Shown here in pieces: positions 1 to 10,385 of a stretch of 64,000 nucleotides of DNA (position 1 is the stretch's first letter; each line of letters starts with the position of its first letter). Origin of the DNA: Blastobasis lacticolella (taxonomy: Eukaryota > Arthropoda > Insecta > Lepidoptera > Blastobasidae); contig LR990049.1 in assembly GCA_905147135.1 (NCBI GenBank), positions 17,811,428 to 17,875,427 on the forward strand. Reading direction: 5' to 3'. The position numbers and the translations under genes are program-made. Below the pieces are notes generated by a model. It saw only the letters and a program-made list of their open reading frames with translations. It was not told the DNA's origin and did not search any database.

Positions 1-224
1 GCGTAAAGTGCGATGAACGATCAAAGCAAAGAAGACGCTAATTCTCCTGACAACTGTATTTTCGTTTACTTATACAAGGTTCTATCCCATCTACACGTTA
101 TGTTTACGCGGATAATAACGCTGGATTAATATCGAATGTATGTTCAAATAATGACCTTAATAATCGCCACGGACAATAAAGAAGAAGAAATTAAAGAAGC
201 ATAAAGCTGTGGAAGATTGCATAA
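1..224. other. no recognisable feature
   Basis: AT-rich sequence without a convincing open frame or repeat I recognise. Confidence 0.4.
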
Positions 225-395
225 CCAATGAATGAATGAATAAATAACACTTTATTGCACGATTAAAAAAATACAATGGTTACTTAAAATTAACAGCAGG
301 AGAAGCAACAGGCGGCCTTATCGCTTAAAGCGATTTCTTCCAGGCAACCTTTTTGGGTAGATAACTGTCGACAAAAGTGCAAGTTAAGAAAATAA
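225..395 (-). repeat. LINE 3' end (RTE-like tail)
   Basis: On the minus strand this reads as a LINE 3' untranslated end: a GCGAT-containing stem-like block next to 'GGAAGAAATC' and 'GGCCGCCTGTTG', then 'GTGCAATAAAG', then a tail seen on the plus strand as AATGAATGAATAAATAA. The same layout recurs at 5815-6075 and 8200-8530. No coding part remains, so it is a strongly 5'-truncated insertion. The RTE assignment rests on my memory of lepidopteran RTE 3' ends. Confidence 0.6.
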
Positions 396-1015
396 ACTGA
401 GAGTAAGCCCGTTCAACCTAAAGACATTGGTGTTATTTTAATTAATACTAATAGAACTATAGATATATTTATATACCTAGCATAATGCTATAAATACATA
501 TTTAAAAACAGAATAGAAGAGAGTAACGTTTCTCTGGAATGAAATACCACAAACATATAAGGTACCCAATAAGAGTTATGAGAAGCAATAGACTTGAAGA
601 AGCTTTAGGGGACAGACTGTAGAAGATAAGCTTTAACCAGCTTTTTAAAAGATGGTGCAGTTTGGGTTAGGCGAATGCCCACAGGCAATGAACAGTCCAC
701 AGTCTTATCGACTAGACAGTAAAAGATTAGAGAACCAACGACCTAGAATCATGAAAGCTTTAAAACGTATATTATTTTCGCCGTATTGTAACATCCTTCG
801 GACACACGCCCACTTACTATGCATATTGTAGGTACAGTGTAATAAAATCACTTGAACACATCTGGGATACGGTTCCATGTAATTATGGTGCTCACTGCAG
901 CGTTAACGTACATTATACGCTTAACTGAATAACTCCGAGTAGGTTTTGTAGTAGTGACCTATGTGCAGATTGTGTTACTTTTATTTATGAAAGTCCCCGC
1001 GCTTGTTTAGGGTCA
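396..1015. other. no recognisable feature
   Basis: AT-rich, with no open frame above about 60 codons and no repeat I can match elsewhere in the window. Confidence 0.4.
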
Positions 1016-1019
1016 GGTA

Positions 1020-1085
1020 TACCCGGGTATTTAAGGGATTTTATACCCGGGTACAATTTGAGTGCCATACCCGGGTACCCGGGTA
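1020..1085. repeat. four TACCCGGGTA palindromes on a 24-bp period
   Basis: The 10-bp perfect palindrome TACCCGGGTA occurs at 1020-1029, 1044-1053, 1068-1077 and 1076-1085; the last two share TA. The first three starts are exactly 24 bp apart. Sequence between the copies differs, so the palindrome is better conserved than the spacer. It could be a short degenerate tandem repeat, the subterminal motif array of a DNA transposon, or a protein-binding cluster; the sequence alone does not decide. Confidence 0.8.
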
Positions 1086-1592
1086 GTTAAAAAAGGTTCG
1101 TTGATGCGGTAATGTAACGCCTTAAAGAGTTAAATAGCGCATATCTTCTCCGATAAGTCATAAGGCAACATAGAAAATACCCATTAAAAGCATTGATATA
1201 TAATATATATCTAGTATACAGAAGTCTTATACAATTAAAAGATTATAAGTCAGGATAAGCTCACGTGTAGTTTATTTTTTGATAATTGTTTTCTTCTCTT
1301 ATAAACCTTTCGTTTTAAATTGAAAATAAACAAAGAAGAATAGTCCATAGGCGGTGGTGACCACTTTCCTTGTAACATAAAAAATAAAAAAAAGTTTGAA
1401 TATCAGTGAAACTAACTTTATTGGAAAGATAATGAAATGCCATTTATGGTTGGCCAATATATTATTTCGGCCATGTGGCCGCCGCGATTGTCGCGTAGAT
1501 GGCCCAATGTGGACGTCCAATTTTCACACATTTCGCAGCAAACGGTAGTATTTCACTAATATCTCACCGAAAGTTGTTTTTTTAATAGAAAT
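1086..1592. other. intergenic; REP-C 3' end at 1336-1395
   Basis: Mostly AT-rich. At 1349-1395 there is the REP-C 3' signature 'GGCGGTGGTGACCACTTTCC' followed by an A-rich tail, a short 5'-truncated plus-strand copy. A minus-strand 73-codon frame across it is not a gene. Confidence 0.45.
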
Positions 1593-1850
1593 GAGTCAGG
1601 TATTTGACTGCCATCTCACCTGATGTTAAGTGCAGATGCAGTCTACGATGGCGCATACCTGTCTATTAAATACCTATTCACTTGTCTTAAAGAGACTCAA
1701 GTTGTATCGCTCAGACGTTTTAGACAGTTTTAGACGCGTTGAACTGCACAAGATTGGCAACTCCCCAATCAGATACATTCTGGAGAGCTTGGACCAGGCG
1801 ATCAATGAGACTCTCGACAAGACTCGACGTACTCTCTCTTGACCTTTGCA
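1593..1850 (+). repeat. REP-G copy ('CACCTGATG' family)
   Basis: Starts with 'GTCAGGTATTTGACTGCC' and 'CTCACCTGATGTTAAGTG'. Relatives occur at 7155-7300 (plus) and at 15095-15180 and 59080-59185 (minus). Short frames inside (1630-1842 and neighbours) show no protein motif. It is probably a 3' portion of a retroelement; the class is unresolved. Confidence 0.5.
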
Positions 1851-2213
1851 CTGGATGTGTACCTTTCCATCACTGTGGTGCCATCTGCACGGCGGGCCCA
1901 CTTTACCCCCTGGGGAACGGATAGGAATAGCCAGAAGCGCCGAACCATTCCCAACCGACGGACGAGGAGGCCAGTGCAATGCAAGCGGAGATGCCTCCGC
2001 ACATCCGGCCCGCGGCTTGACCACGACACCTAGAAAATGTAATTACGCTTCCTCTTTTTGCAGAAATATAAAAGGACCATTGCGCCTGGTAACATTTGAA
2101 TGCAATAGAATATTAAAAATATTTTGCTCCACAATTTCAAGTAGGAACTTTATTAGAAAGAATAAAGATACATAATAGTTTTCAATAAGTGATAAATGAC
2201 CTCGATGTCTGTG
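1851..2213. other. GC-rich patch then AT-rich spacer
   Basis: 1851-2033 is clearly richer in G and C than its surroundings and is open in several frames on both strands, which is what GC richness alone produces. No domain is recognisable. It may belong to the same insertion as REP-G. Confidence 0.35.
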
Positions 2214-2558
2214 AAAAAGTTGTCTGGAAGATATCTCTCTTAGCGATATTATATTATGTTGTCTTCCTGTAAAAAATTTTTACTGTCCTTTTATGTACAA
2301 TAAATAAATAAAAAAAAACGTTAAAAATAAATAAAACGCACAAAGGATTTCACTTTTACAATTTCGCATTCGAAAACAAATATCGAATAGCCGTTGTCAT
2401 TTTGTCTACTTATGTATGTATAAATTTTTTACTGTCCTTGTATGTGCAATAAAGAGTTATAAATAAATATACAGCACAAAGGATTTCACTTTTACAATTA
2501 CGAATTCGAAACAGATATCGAGTAGCCGTTGTCATTTTGTCTACTTGTATTTGTATAC
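2214..2558 (+). repeat. LINE 3' end with duplicated tail segment
   Basis: 2214-2330 looks like a plus-strand LINE 3' end ('CTGGAAGATATCTCTCTTAG', then 'GTACAATAAATAAATAAA'). From 2274 and again from 2422 the sequence runs 'AAATTTTTTACTGTCC', a CAATAAA signal, then 'CACAAAGGATTTCACTTT' and 'TAGCCGTTGTCATTTTGTC'. This is a direct duplication with a unit of about 149 bp and some divergence and small indels. Confidence 0.65.
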
Positions 2559-3968
2559 ATCAGTAGTCAAATCGACATTTAGTCCAAATATAGCTACCTC
2601 AAATGTAAAGGGTACTTCCAAGTCTCGAAAACACGCCTCCAATCAATACGCCGTGCAGCAACGGCTCAACGGTTGCGTGGTTGCGTGCACATCTTCATTT
2701 GTTTCGTTAGTACGACGAAATGAAATGCAAAAAACCGCTAAAGCGCCTATGCAGCAGCTGCACGCAAATGCAATCGCGGCTTGTTCGCGAGGTCGCATGG
2801 ACACTAAATATTATGTTCAATCAAAAGTATGATCTGTTTAAACTGACTATTTGGTCCTATTTGGTGAACAAACAATGCCCAATATCACGACTTGCCGTAT
2901 CAATCACGCTACGTATATTGTGTATAAATGTCTTAAATTATACATGAAATACATATAATGTGAATTTCAACAAATACTGCTGCACATTATATTCCATTTA
3001 AATACATACTTTGCGGAACCAAACAGGACAAGTCAGTTCGGACAGATTATAAGTACGACTCAAGCGACATGACTTCGAAACAAACTCGACTAGTCTGACA
3101 GCGTCACTCTTCATAAGCACTAAATGTTGAAACAGATAATAGGCAACATCGAGGCCTTCACGTCAAGAGTGAATAGGTATCCTCTAGGCAAGCATGCTAC
3201 GTCATCGCTTCCTGTGGTGGATACTACACGCTCGATAATTGTCTTGATATGTGGGTTGCGATTCTGGAGCACGATATTTATAAAATGTCAAATCACGGAT
3301 TGTGATACGAAACACGGGATTTCTAAAAAATTTGAAATCCACGATATGTGTCCCGATAAATATTGAGAGTGTCGCTATCCGCAAATACAGCAGCCAATAA
3401 TCAAGCAAAAAAAATATATATGAAAAATAAATAAATAAATATTTTTAGACAACTATAGCTCCATAGATTGTTAGTACCAATGTAGCTTATTTGCTATATT
3501 AATAAAATATTGGTAAGTAGTCACAATTAATCCCCTGAAAACCCTCTGGCACTTCATCTCACTCGAGAGTGTCACCGAACCCTTGCAGTATGAAATTCGC
3601 TGAACCTACCGAGCCGGATGTCATCCATTCTGCCCCCACCATCTTCATATCAAGCAATAGATATCACAACTTTCAAATAACAATCAAGAAGGAAGTCTGT
3701 CACATCTTAAAGTTGCTTGCAATACAAATCACACCATTACACAAGTCGGTTGCCCCCGCTGCTTGGATATTACAATAATACGTCACATGGTGATGAAATA
3801 TTGCTCGGGACCCCGAAAACTTGTGCCGGAATGGCAATGGAATTCAGTAACAAATGATCACCGACTGAACCGTTCTCCTGAAACAATAGGGCGATGAGGA
3901 GTCGTTTGTCATTGAAGATGGGGTTGGAAGAGGTTGGGACGTAACCGGTTTTAAAATAATTTACGTAT
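2559..3968. other. no recognisable gene
   Basis: Short frames at 2545-2832, 3124-3366 and 3569-3778 show no domain, low-complexity design or splice-site pattern that would support a gene. 3405-3445 is an AT microsatellite (AAATAAATAAAT). Otherwise I see nothing. Confidence 0.4.
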
Positions 3969-3971
3969 ACC

Positions 3972-4160
3972 GTCACGGGGCGCCAAGCGGTTCTTGAGAT
4001 TATTCAACCAGTCTCAGGGTCGCCAGCGGAAGATCTTCGCTTCGACAAACGACACACGCCTAACGAGTAACTAACCTCAAAGTTGGAAACGGTTGCCCAT
4101 CCAGTTCAAGGACTCTACGAGAATGCCAAAATGTCCCTTTTTGTACGACGACGCTTAAGT
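3972..4160 (+). repeat. REP-F copy
   Basis: 'CAACCAGTCTCAGGGTCGCC', 'AGCGGAAGATCTTCG' and 'GAAACGGTTGCCCATCCAG' recur with divergence at 17660-17850 in the same orientation. Two copies define a dispersed family; no coding capacity is visible. Confidence 0.6.
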
Positions 4161-4975
4161 TAATTTAAAATATTCCTAACAAGAAAAAGCGTTGCCTAAA
4201 CTTTAACCTGAAGTGCAAACTAAACTTGCTAAGTAACTCTTAATTTTATAATAACACTTTATTGGCGCTTGAATGCTTATAACATAAAATGGCGGCAATT
4301 TGAGCGTCGCCTAAGTTTAGTGCAAACGTGCATAATATACTAAGACATTATTAGACATTATAATATACCTAGACTAACACTAGTATTTAAGAGAAATTGT
4401 TACTAACACTATGGACTGTTTGAAATAAATTTTTTCAATTTCAATTTCAATTATTAGCAAATCAAGTCCAGGGAAAAGCTATGATGTCAAAATGTAGGTC
4501 ACCAAGTTGTACCTATAACAATAAATCTTAAAATTTTGACATTTAATGAAGCTCCTCATAAAATATACAATAAAATGTCGGATAATAATCGCAATACTTT
4601 AAAATATTACCTTATTTAGATATTTGAATTCAAAATGGCCGAGACCCCCGCTACGAGCTGCGGACAACGCTAGCCCGTTATTTGTCATCGCGGAAATATC
4701 GCTGCGCATAAATAATTCGAAAGAGATTTATAACTTGCATTGTCAATGACGAATGGCCGATGAAAATATAATGAGCGCCATGGATCATGTCCTCTCCTCT
4801 TCAAACTACTTTAATATTTAAAGCTGCTCCGCAAATTGTTTCGTTTGTTCACTCATTCATTCATATCATATTGTGGAGTTCCATTAAATGCATTGACGCA
4901 TGGGTTGTATGCGTTATTTGTGTTATGAAGTTAACCTTTTGTGTAACATTTGTGGGTACGTTTGTGATATGGTTC
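4161..4975. other. intergenic; possible LINE tail near 4235-4330
   Basis: 4235-4330 contains 'ATAACACTTTATTGGCGC', reminiscent of minus-strand LINE 3' ends found elsewhere in the window. The rest is AT-rich with nothing I can name. Confidence 0.35.
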
Positions 4976-5190
4976 CATATTCAGTCGCCTGATATTTTCC
5001 TTTACCGTAAGAGCATCGTTACTGTTCAACTAATGTACATGTACTGTATCGTTATGTCATTTTTGTGTACAATAAAGAATAAAGAACTCAGAAAAGAGTC
5101 ATAGATACATGGCCGCACTGAGATCGAACCCAGGACCTCTCGCTTTCGATTCGGATCCCTTAACCGTTAGGTCACTGAAACTCCAACGCT
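4976..5190 (-). repeat. SINE-A copy, internally interrupted
   Basis: Minus-strand SINE-A: 'CAGTCGCCTGATATTTTCC', 'GTTCAACTAATGTACAT', then after about 45 bp of extra sequence (with 'GTACAATAAAGAATAAAG') 'ACTCAGAAAAGAGTCAT', the reverse complement of a B-box-like promoter and the tRNA-like head. The plus-strand ORF 4787-5104 overlaps it and is not a gene. Confidence 0.6.
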
Positions 5191-5236
5191 GAAGTCAAAA
5201 TAATTAATATTATTAACAATACACATTGTTGATTGA

Positions 5237-5785
5237 TGCTCATTGATGCTCTCACGATAAGGGAATATATCGTGATGTAACCTGCATATTCAGACGACTG
5301 AACTGTAAGGTGTAACCATTATACAATAAATAAAAATAAAATAAATATTCGTACACAAAATCACACAGCGGCATCTAGCCCCAAACTAAGTAAAGCTTGT
5401 GCTATCAACAACAACAATCACAACAACAATGTGTACAATCAGGTCAGGTTCCCCTGTTAACAGGGTTATCAAGGTGAGATTTCAGTCACTGTAATTATTT
5501 AATCTGCCAACTCCTAGGACTCTATGTTTGACTAGTTCGCCTCGATTAAAACGGTTGTCAATTACAAAACTAATCAACATTTCATAAATCATATTGGCAA
5601 CAACGAAAATCAGGATCATGCATCAACAAATACAATTTTTCAGGCCAAAAATCCAAATTAGAAACCGTTCCAATCGATGAGAGTGATTCAAAAATAGGGC
5701 GGCTTGATAATTATCAAGAAGAACTCAGGGCCCTCACGCGTGTGTGCACAACCGAGATTTTGACGCCAAAATGATTGATTGATTA
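5237..5785 (+). repeat. SINE-A copy split by a SINE-D fragment
   Basis: Plus-strand pieces appear in the correct order: the segment after the head at 5237-5320, the 'CAGGTTCCCCTGTTAACAGG' block near 5448, and the 3' end 'GGGCCCTCACGCG...GACGCC' at 5728-5775 with a GATTGATTGATTATT tail. A SINE-D 3' segment ('CATCTAGCCCCAAACTAAG') lies at about 5322-5410, and about 200 bp of other sequence separates the last two pieces. The parts read as one old SINE broken by later insertion. Confidence 0.55.
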
Positions 5786-5814
5786 TTAGTGAAAACTTAT
5801 TTGAGTTTTTGATG

Positions 5815-6075
5815 CGTACAATTTATTTATTTATTTAACATGTTATTGCACACAGTAAAATATATAGAGAAACATCATACATATAGACGACACAACAGGC
5901 ACTACTTATTTCTAAAAGAAATTTCTTCCAGCAGGCTACAGAAGAGACAATGTTTCTACATAACTTAATATGCTGTTCATATCCCGAAAACATGTAATAA
6001 ATGTACCTCAATCTAACAGAAAGAAATAACATGAGCAAGAGGATCAATACAAGACATCTACCCAGCCTTCGCACT
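5815..6075 (-). repeat. LINE 3' end (RTE-like tail)
   Basis: Begins with TTTATTTATTTATTTAAC and 'TTATTGCACACAG', then 'AAATTTCTTCCAGCAGGCT', the same layout as 225-395. The minus frame 5835-6074 inside it is untranslated-region noise, not a gene. Confidence 0.55.
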
Positions 6076-6331
6076 AAAAACCATGGCTGCGAAGAGCAGT
6101 TGGAATAATTACGTGTCGTGGCGGCGGCTCATCATCGTTTTTCCAGGGATGCGTGATCCCGTTAAAAGGGCGGAAGACGGCTCGCGTCGGGCTCGCTGTT
6201 CGTGGCTTCACTGGCGACGTACGGGGGAGTATTTTTACCCCTATATTCCAATAAACTCTAAAACTTTAAAAATAACTTTTATTACAGGGACACTATATTT
6301 AGAGTCTTACAATAATAGTGTAAAATATTTC
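6076..6331. other. GC-rich patch of unknown origin
   Basis: 6080-6235 is GC-rich and open on the plus strand (frame 6083-6478). That frame runs on into an inserted SINE-A, so its C-terminal third cannot be native coding sequence. The patch may be a fragment of an element I do not recognise. Confidence 0.4.
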
Positions 6332-6347
6332 AATAGGAGCACGATAA

Positions 6348-6700
6348 AAAATAAAAAAACAACCTTCTTGGCGTTAATATCCTGGTTGTGGTCTCGCGCA
6401 CGAGTCCGCCTTGACCATGATCCAAGATTAGGCAGATCAGGTAATTACAGTGGAGTGACTGCCATCTGCCCTCCATGACCCCGCTACCAGGGGAACCTGA
6501 CCATTGGATCATGGTTACTCATCCAGTTGCCTGAATGTGCAGGTTTCATCACGGCCGTAAGAGCATCGGTTAGTATTCAACTAATGTACATAACTTAGAA
6601 AATAGTCTTTGGTACATGGCCGGAGCGGAATTCGAACCCGGTACCTCATGCTTACGAGTCGGATGCCCTAACCGCTCGGCCACCGACGCGTTTGGTATGA
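6348..6700 (-). mobile_element. SINE-A, full length, with 16-bp TSD
   Basis: A complete minus-strand SINE-A of about 353 bp. AATAGGAGCACGATAA stands immediately outside both ends (6332-6347 and 6701-6716), identical over 16 bp, which is the mark of target-primed reverse transcription. Read on the minus strand, the head near 6690 is tRNA-like ('GTCGGTGGCCGAGCGG' A-box region, B box GGTTCGAATTCC near 6630), followed by a family-specific body, then the 'CGCCAAGAAGG' end and an A/T tail. The identical TSD means a fairly recent insertion. Confidence 0.9.
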
Positions 6701-6716
6701 AATAGGAGCACGATAA

Positions 6717-7154
6717 TGAAGAGTAATGTGTTTAATATGCATAAATCCGGATTTTTAAACTATTATATTTTACCGCTTCTTGAGAAAGGCGACTTCCCTC
6801 ATACATACACGCCTGTAGCCCATAGTGGTAGTCAGAGACTATCAAGTTCACAAGCCACGATCCTGACACACCACTTTTGCCTCTTCCAAATTCATCCATC
6901 TACGCCGGTTAAGGGTATTCCTAACCTGCCTTTTTTGAAGATGGTAATTTATTTCATCAGCATATATCTTTCCAAATCAATATTTCCTACTTCTTTTTAC
7001 TAGTTGTGACTTACGTGTTCATTCCACGACAGTATTGTATACAGTTTGTCCTCGAGCGTGCCTGAGTGTCAAAACTCAATAATTTTTTGGTTCACCGTTG
7101 CATTTTTTGGCTAAACAGGAGTTGCAGCGGTGGGAGTCTGCAACTTTTTTCTTA
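6717..7154. other. probable old repeat remnant
   Basis: 6810-6990 contains 'CCACTTTTGCCTCTTCC' and 'ATTCATCCATCTACGCCGG', wording I associate with a common lepidopteran dispersed repeat, but there is no second copy in the window to confirm it. No gene seen. Confidence 0.3.
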
Positions 7155-7300
7155 TATTAGACAAGTCAGGCATTTGACCTCCATTTCACCTGATGGTAAG
7201 TGACGATGCGGCCGAAGTTGGAGTATTGGAGCATGGAAATTCACTCTGTGTTTTCCTTGGTAAAAAGTGAAAAATACCAAAGTGCCAGCTATCCACCCGT
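7155..7300 (+). repeat. REP-G copy
   Basis: 'GACAAGTCAGGCATTTGACC' and 'TTTCACCTGATGGTAAGTGA' match 1593-1850. The 7152-7409 minus frame is a shadow of this repeat. Confidence 0.55.
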
Positions 7301-8199
7301 GTATTCTCAAAACTACAGAGCCAGAGCTACTACGATAAATGGAACACAGCAGCCCTAAGATTATTTGCCAAGACTGGCTGCGGAATCCATTGGCGTTGGA
7401 TTGTGACAAGAATAACTGCCATATCTCTGCCAGATCCCTTTACTGTGAGCATTAAATGCTCCCACATTTAATTCCCTACCGAATCAGCTAATTTTGTTGC
7501 ACACATTTCGGCGGACTCTGTTATGGTAAGAAGCGATTTTAGTTTCGGAATGGTGGATGGTTGAAATATTTCTGTTAATTAAAATTTGACTTTGTGAGGC
7601 ATACTTCTGTTTTCCATTTGCAGGGAGTTGTACAGTCGAAAAGAAGAAGAAACAAAAATTTTGTTATCATACTGTTCTTAAATCTTTGAATATTTTTGTT
7701 CAAAAACCTTATTCCTTAATTAAACGAAAGCTCATGCGACCAACGTACGTTAACACGAAAGCTAGTTAGTGCTGGACTTTTTTGTTGGTTTAAATTTAAT
7801 TTTGCTGCGAAGTTAGTTTTTTTTAATACTGTGTGAGTAGTTTAAAACTACAGACGACCATAGTCTCTTACATTTATAGTGAAGTCGACATTTTCTATTT
7901 TATTTCGCGTCGCAAGCTGTTGCGGAGGAAATTCATTCATTATTCTCAAACGGTCTGCACGACATCCTCTCTCGACCAGACTGTCTCAGAGGAAGCGTTG
8001 TACACGCAATTGCAAATGAACCGGCTTTAACTAGAGTGGAAAACTTGAAAAGGAGTCCTGGTGCGCTCCTACTGCGCTATAAATCAGACTGGCTTGACCT
8101 CGGCCATGGTTAATTCAGCCACGGCTTCTTCAAACGCTACGACAAAGCGATTTTTGATATTATCTAGTTTTCTTGTCGTCCACTGTCACATTTACTTAA
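7301..8199. other. intergenic; duplicated segment at 7577-7660
   Basis: 7577-7660 is about 80% similar by eye to 8668-8757 (shared 'GTGARGCATACTTC', 'TTGTACAGTCGA' and an AAGAAGAAG run). In the first copy a pyrimidine-rich stretch ends in CAG at 7621-7623, like a splice acceptor. No gene is otherwise recognised. Confidence 0.4.
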
Positions 8200-8200
8200 A

Positions 8201-8530
8201 CCATGTATGTATGTATGTATGTATGTAAACTCTTTATTGCGTATAACTACATAAAGAACAATAACAAAAGAAAATAAATATACATTGCAAAGGCGGGCTT
8301 ATCCCACAATGGGATTTCTTCCAGCTAACCTTACCTTGGATAGTCCGAAATTAGCTATTTAACGAGCGGTGGTAGCAATATCAAGTTTTGTGCCAATTTA
8401 AATATAACTATAATGTTGAATACTATATACCACATAAATATACTATACCATAAACTATAATAATATATACTATATACCTAACATACTATAAATATATAAT
8501 AGTTAAAAATAAAATAAAGCTCTATTGAAT
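8201..8530 (-). repeat. LINE 3' end with (TATG)n tail
   Basis: A (TATG)n run at 8201-8226 abuts 'AACTCTTTATTGCG', then 'GCAAAGGCGGGCTTATCCC' and 'GGGATTTCTTCCAGCTAACC': a minus-strand LINE 3' untranslated end of the type at 225-395. Strongly 5'-truncated; no ORF2 remains. Confidence 0.65.
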
Positions 8531-8590
8531 ACTCAGGAAGTGCTTCCTCAAACGATCCTTGAAGGAGCATGACCATCTTTGTTGTTGTCA

Positions 8591-8757
8591 TTTGATTATT
8601 TGTATTATTGCAGTTATCAATAGATACAGACAAAATACAAGCGACGAGAATTAATTCTTTATTATTGTTGATTAAAATTTTATTTTGTGAAGCATACTTC
8701 GGTTTTCAATTAAAGGATGGGACTTGTACAGTCGACAAGAAGAAGAAAACAAAGATA
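8591..8757 (+). repeat. partial duplicate of the 8938-9000 exon start and of 7577-7660
   Basis: 8598-8653 repeats the sequence around the candidate acceptor at 8958 ('TATTATTGCAGTTATCAATA', then 'ACAAAATACAAGCGA' against 'ACAAAACAAAGCGA'). 8668-8757 repeats 7577-7660. Two different segments are thus each present twice within 1.5 kb, the order suggesting local duplication followed by decay. Confidence 0.55.
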
Positions 8758-8958
8758 CAATAACCTACATATAATCAAAATAAAACAGAATATTGGTCTT
8801 CATTAGTTTAACAACAACAGACATACAATATCAACAAAACAGAGATGAAAACAACTAACTAAAATTAAATTATCCTAAAACTCTAATCTAAAAATCTATA
8901 TGTAAATATCACTATTCGTTGGCAGAGGAATGAATATTGACTATTTCTATTATTGCAG

Positions 8959-9146
8959 TTATCAATAAAAATAGACAAAACAAAGCGAAGAAAATAAAGA
9001 ATGTCGTAAAAAGTACGAAGCCGCAGGCAAAGCTAGTAAAGCATAAATTTCTTAATCCCCTTCCCAGATTATATAATAGCCTTCGAGACAAAGCTCATTA
9101 CAATTGTGGAACATCATTAAAAATTTCTGAGCTAAGTTCTGATTTG
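8959..9146 (+). CDS. candidate internal exon, unknown product
   Basis: An open stretch of 62 full codons bounded by a good acceptor (pyrimidine-rich 'CTATTTCTATTATTGCAG' ending at 8958) and a consensus donor GTAAGA starting at 9147; the frame closes soon after the donor. The product is basic at first ('NKNRQNKAKKIKNV'), then 'HKFLNPLPRLYNSLRDK'. I do not recognise it. It would begin two bases into a codon and end on a codon boundary. A decayed partial copy of its start lies at 8591-8653. It could be an exon of a host gene whose other exons lie in unreadable short pieces or outside the window, a pseudo-exon, or part of an old transposon. No initiation or termination is claimed. Confidence 0.3.
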
Positions 9147-9159
9147 GTAAGATAAATTG

Positions 9160-9635
9160 TATTTGATCCTTTAGGAAACCGTTTGCGTTCTTGCTAAATT
9201 TAGTAATAACCATGACTGTGTTGTACTATTACGATGAATATTAAATCACTTGGAAGTTGAATTATAAAATTAAGTAAATGGAGTAGTATTGTTGTAACAA
9301 TTTATAGTCAGGTAAGTATTCGAAAAGAGGTATGGCAGTTGTAAGAGATGTTGAAACGTTCCTCCGATTGAATTAAACATTTGACATAATTTTTTTTTAT
9401 ATTATAATACAAATTTAGTATTTGACAATTTCGAATCATTATAATTGAATACTATGTTAGATATTTGATTACTTTAATTGGTTGTATTTTAACATTGACA
9501 TTAACTATTAGTAATTCAAGTCGTTAAAATATTTTAAATAACGATGTATGATAATTACTCCGACTAAATGAAAATGCATATGAATATGGCATATTTAATG
9601 CAACTAGGTACCCAGAGCCGTATGTCCATGAGCCT
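9160..9635. other. AT-rich, nothing recognised
   Basis: Very AT-rich, no open frame and no repeat match found. Confidence 0.4.
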
Positions 9636-9850
9636 TAAACTCGTGGGTATCATACAAGGAACTAAGATTATCGAGGCAAACGTTCTGAATACTCCGTAGG
9701 TTGGAAAATGGGCAGCGGCGTTTTCCATTTCTATATTTACAACACTGCGAATTTCAACCTGCCAAGCGTGGAGATTATAGCAATAACCAAACCCTCCTCA
9801 TGAGAGAGGATCTAAGTCCTGCAGTAAATTGTTATGGGCTCCATATCTCC
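9636..9850 (+). repeat. REP-B copy, diverged
   Basis: Lacks the first part of the family but keeps 'GAAAATGGGCAGCGGCGTTT', 'CAAGCGTGGAGATTATAGCA' and 'CTAAGTCCTGCAGTAAATTG'. More diverged than 33787-34028 and 40507-40768, so it is an older insertion. Confidence 0.65.
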
Positions 9851-10147
9851 ACTTGATGGATTATGCTTTCACTGCGTACTGATAAAAATTTAATTAGATG
9901 TTACAGCTTATAGATAACAAAGCCCATAAAGAGAAGCCCAGACTTAAGTCTAACAGTGGACTGACAGCAAACGTACAAGACATACGCTATTAGTGTTTTT
10001 GTTTACACTGGCTTGGACTGTTTATACCAATCCTTGTCAGAGTTAAAATCGATCTGTTTAGGATGTGTTAAAATCTAGCGAACGCGCTGCGATTTCGAAT
10101 GCGCTGTAACTCAAAGCATCATCAATTGTTTATAAAAAATAAGCATT
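9851..10147. other. nothing recognised
   Basis: No repeat match and no convincing frame. Confidence 0.35.
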
Positions 10148-10385
10148 GTTAGCGGTTAATGTCCCGGTTGTGCTCCCGGGAACCTGACCCGATTCGATCA
10201 AGGTTACACATTCAGTCGCCTGAATGTGCACGTTTTATCACGATGTTTTCCCTCACCGTAAGAGCCTCGGTTAGTATTCCACTGTATAACTCAGAAAAAA
10301 GTCATCGGTACATGGCGGCAGTGGGATTCGAACCCGGTAGCTCTCGGTATGCGAGTCGGATACCGGTACCACCGACGCTTCTTTT
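10148..10385 (-). repeat. SINE-A copy with internal deletion
   Basis: 'GGTTAATGTCCCGGTTGTGC' runs directly into 'GGGAACCTGACCCGATTCG', so about 130 bp of the body is missing compared with 28806-29165. The head is present (reverse complement of the B box at about 10330). The plus frame 10159-10416 is a shadow. Confidence 0.75.

Noticed and set aside
6083..6478. 131-codon plus-strand frame
   Set aside because: It runs from a GC-rich patch straight into a SINE-A insertion (after 6348), so the second half is repeat sequence; no domain.
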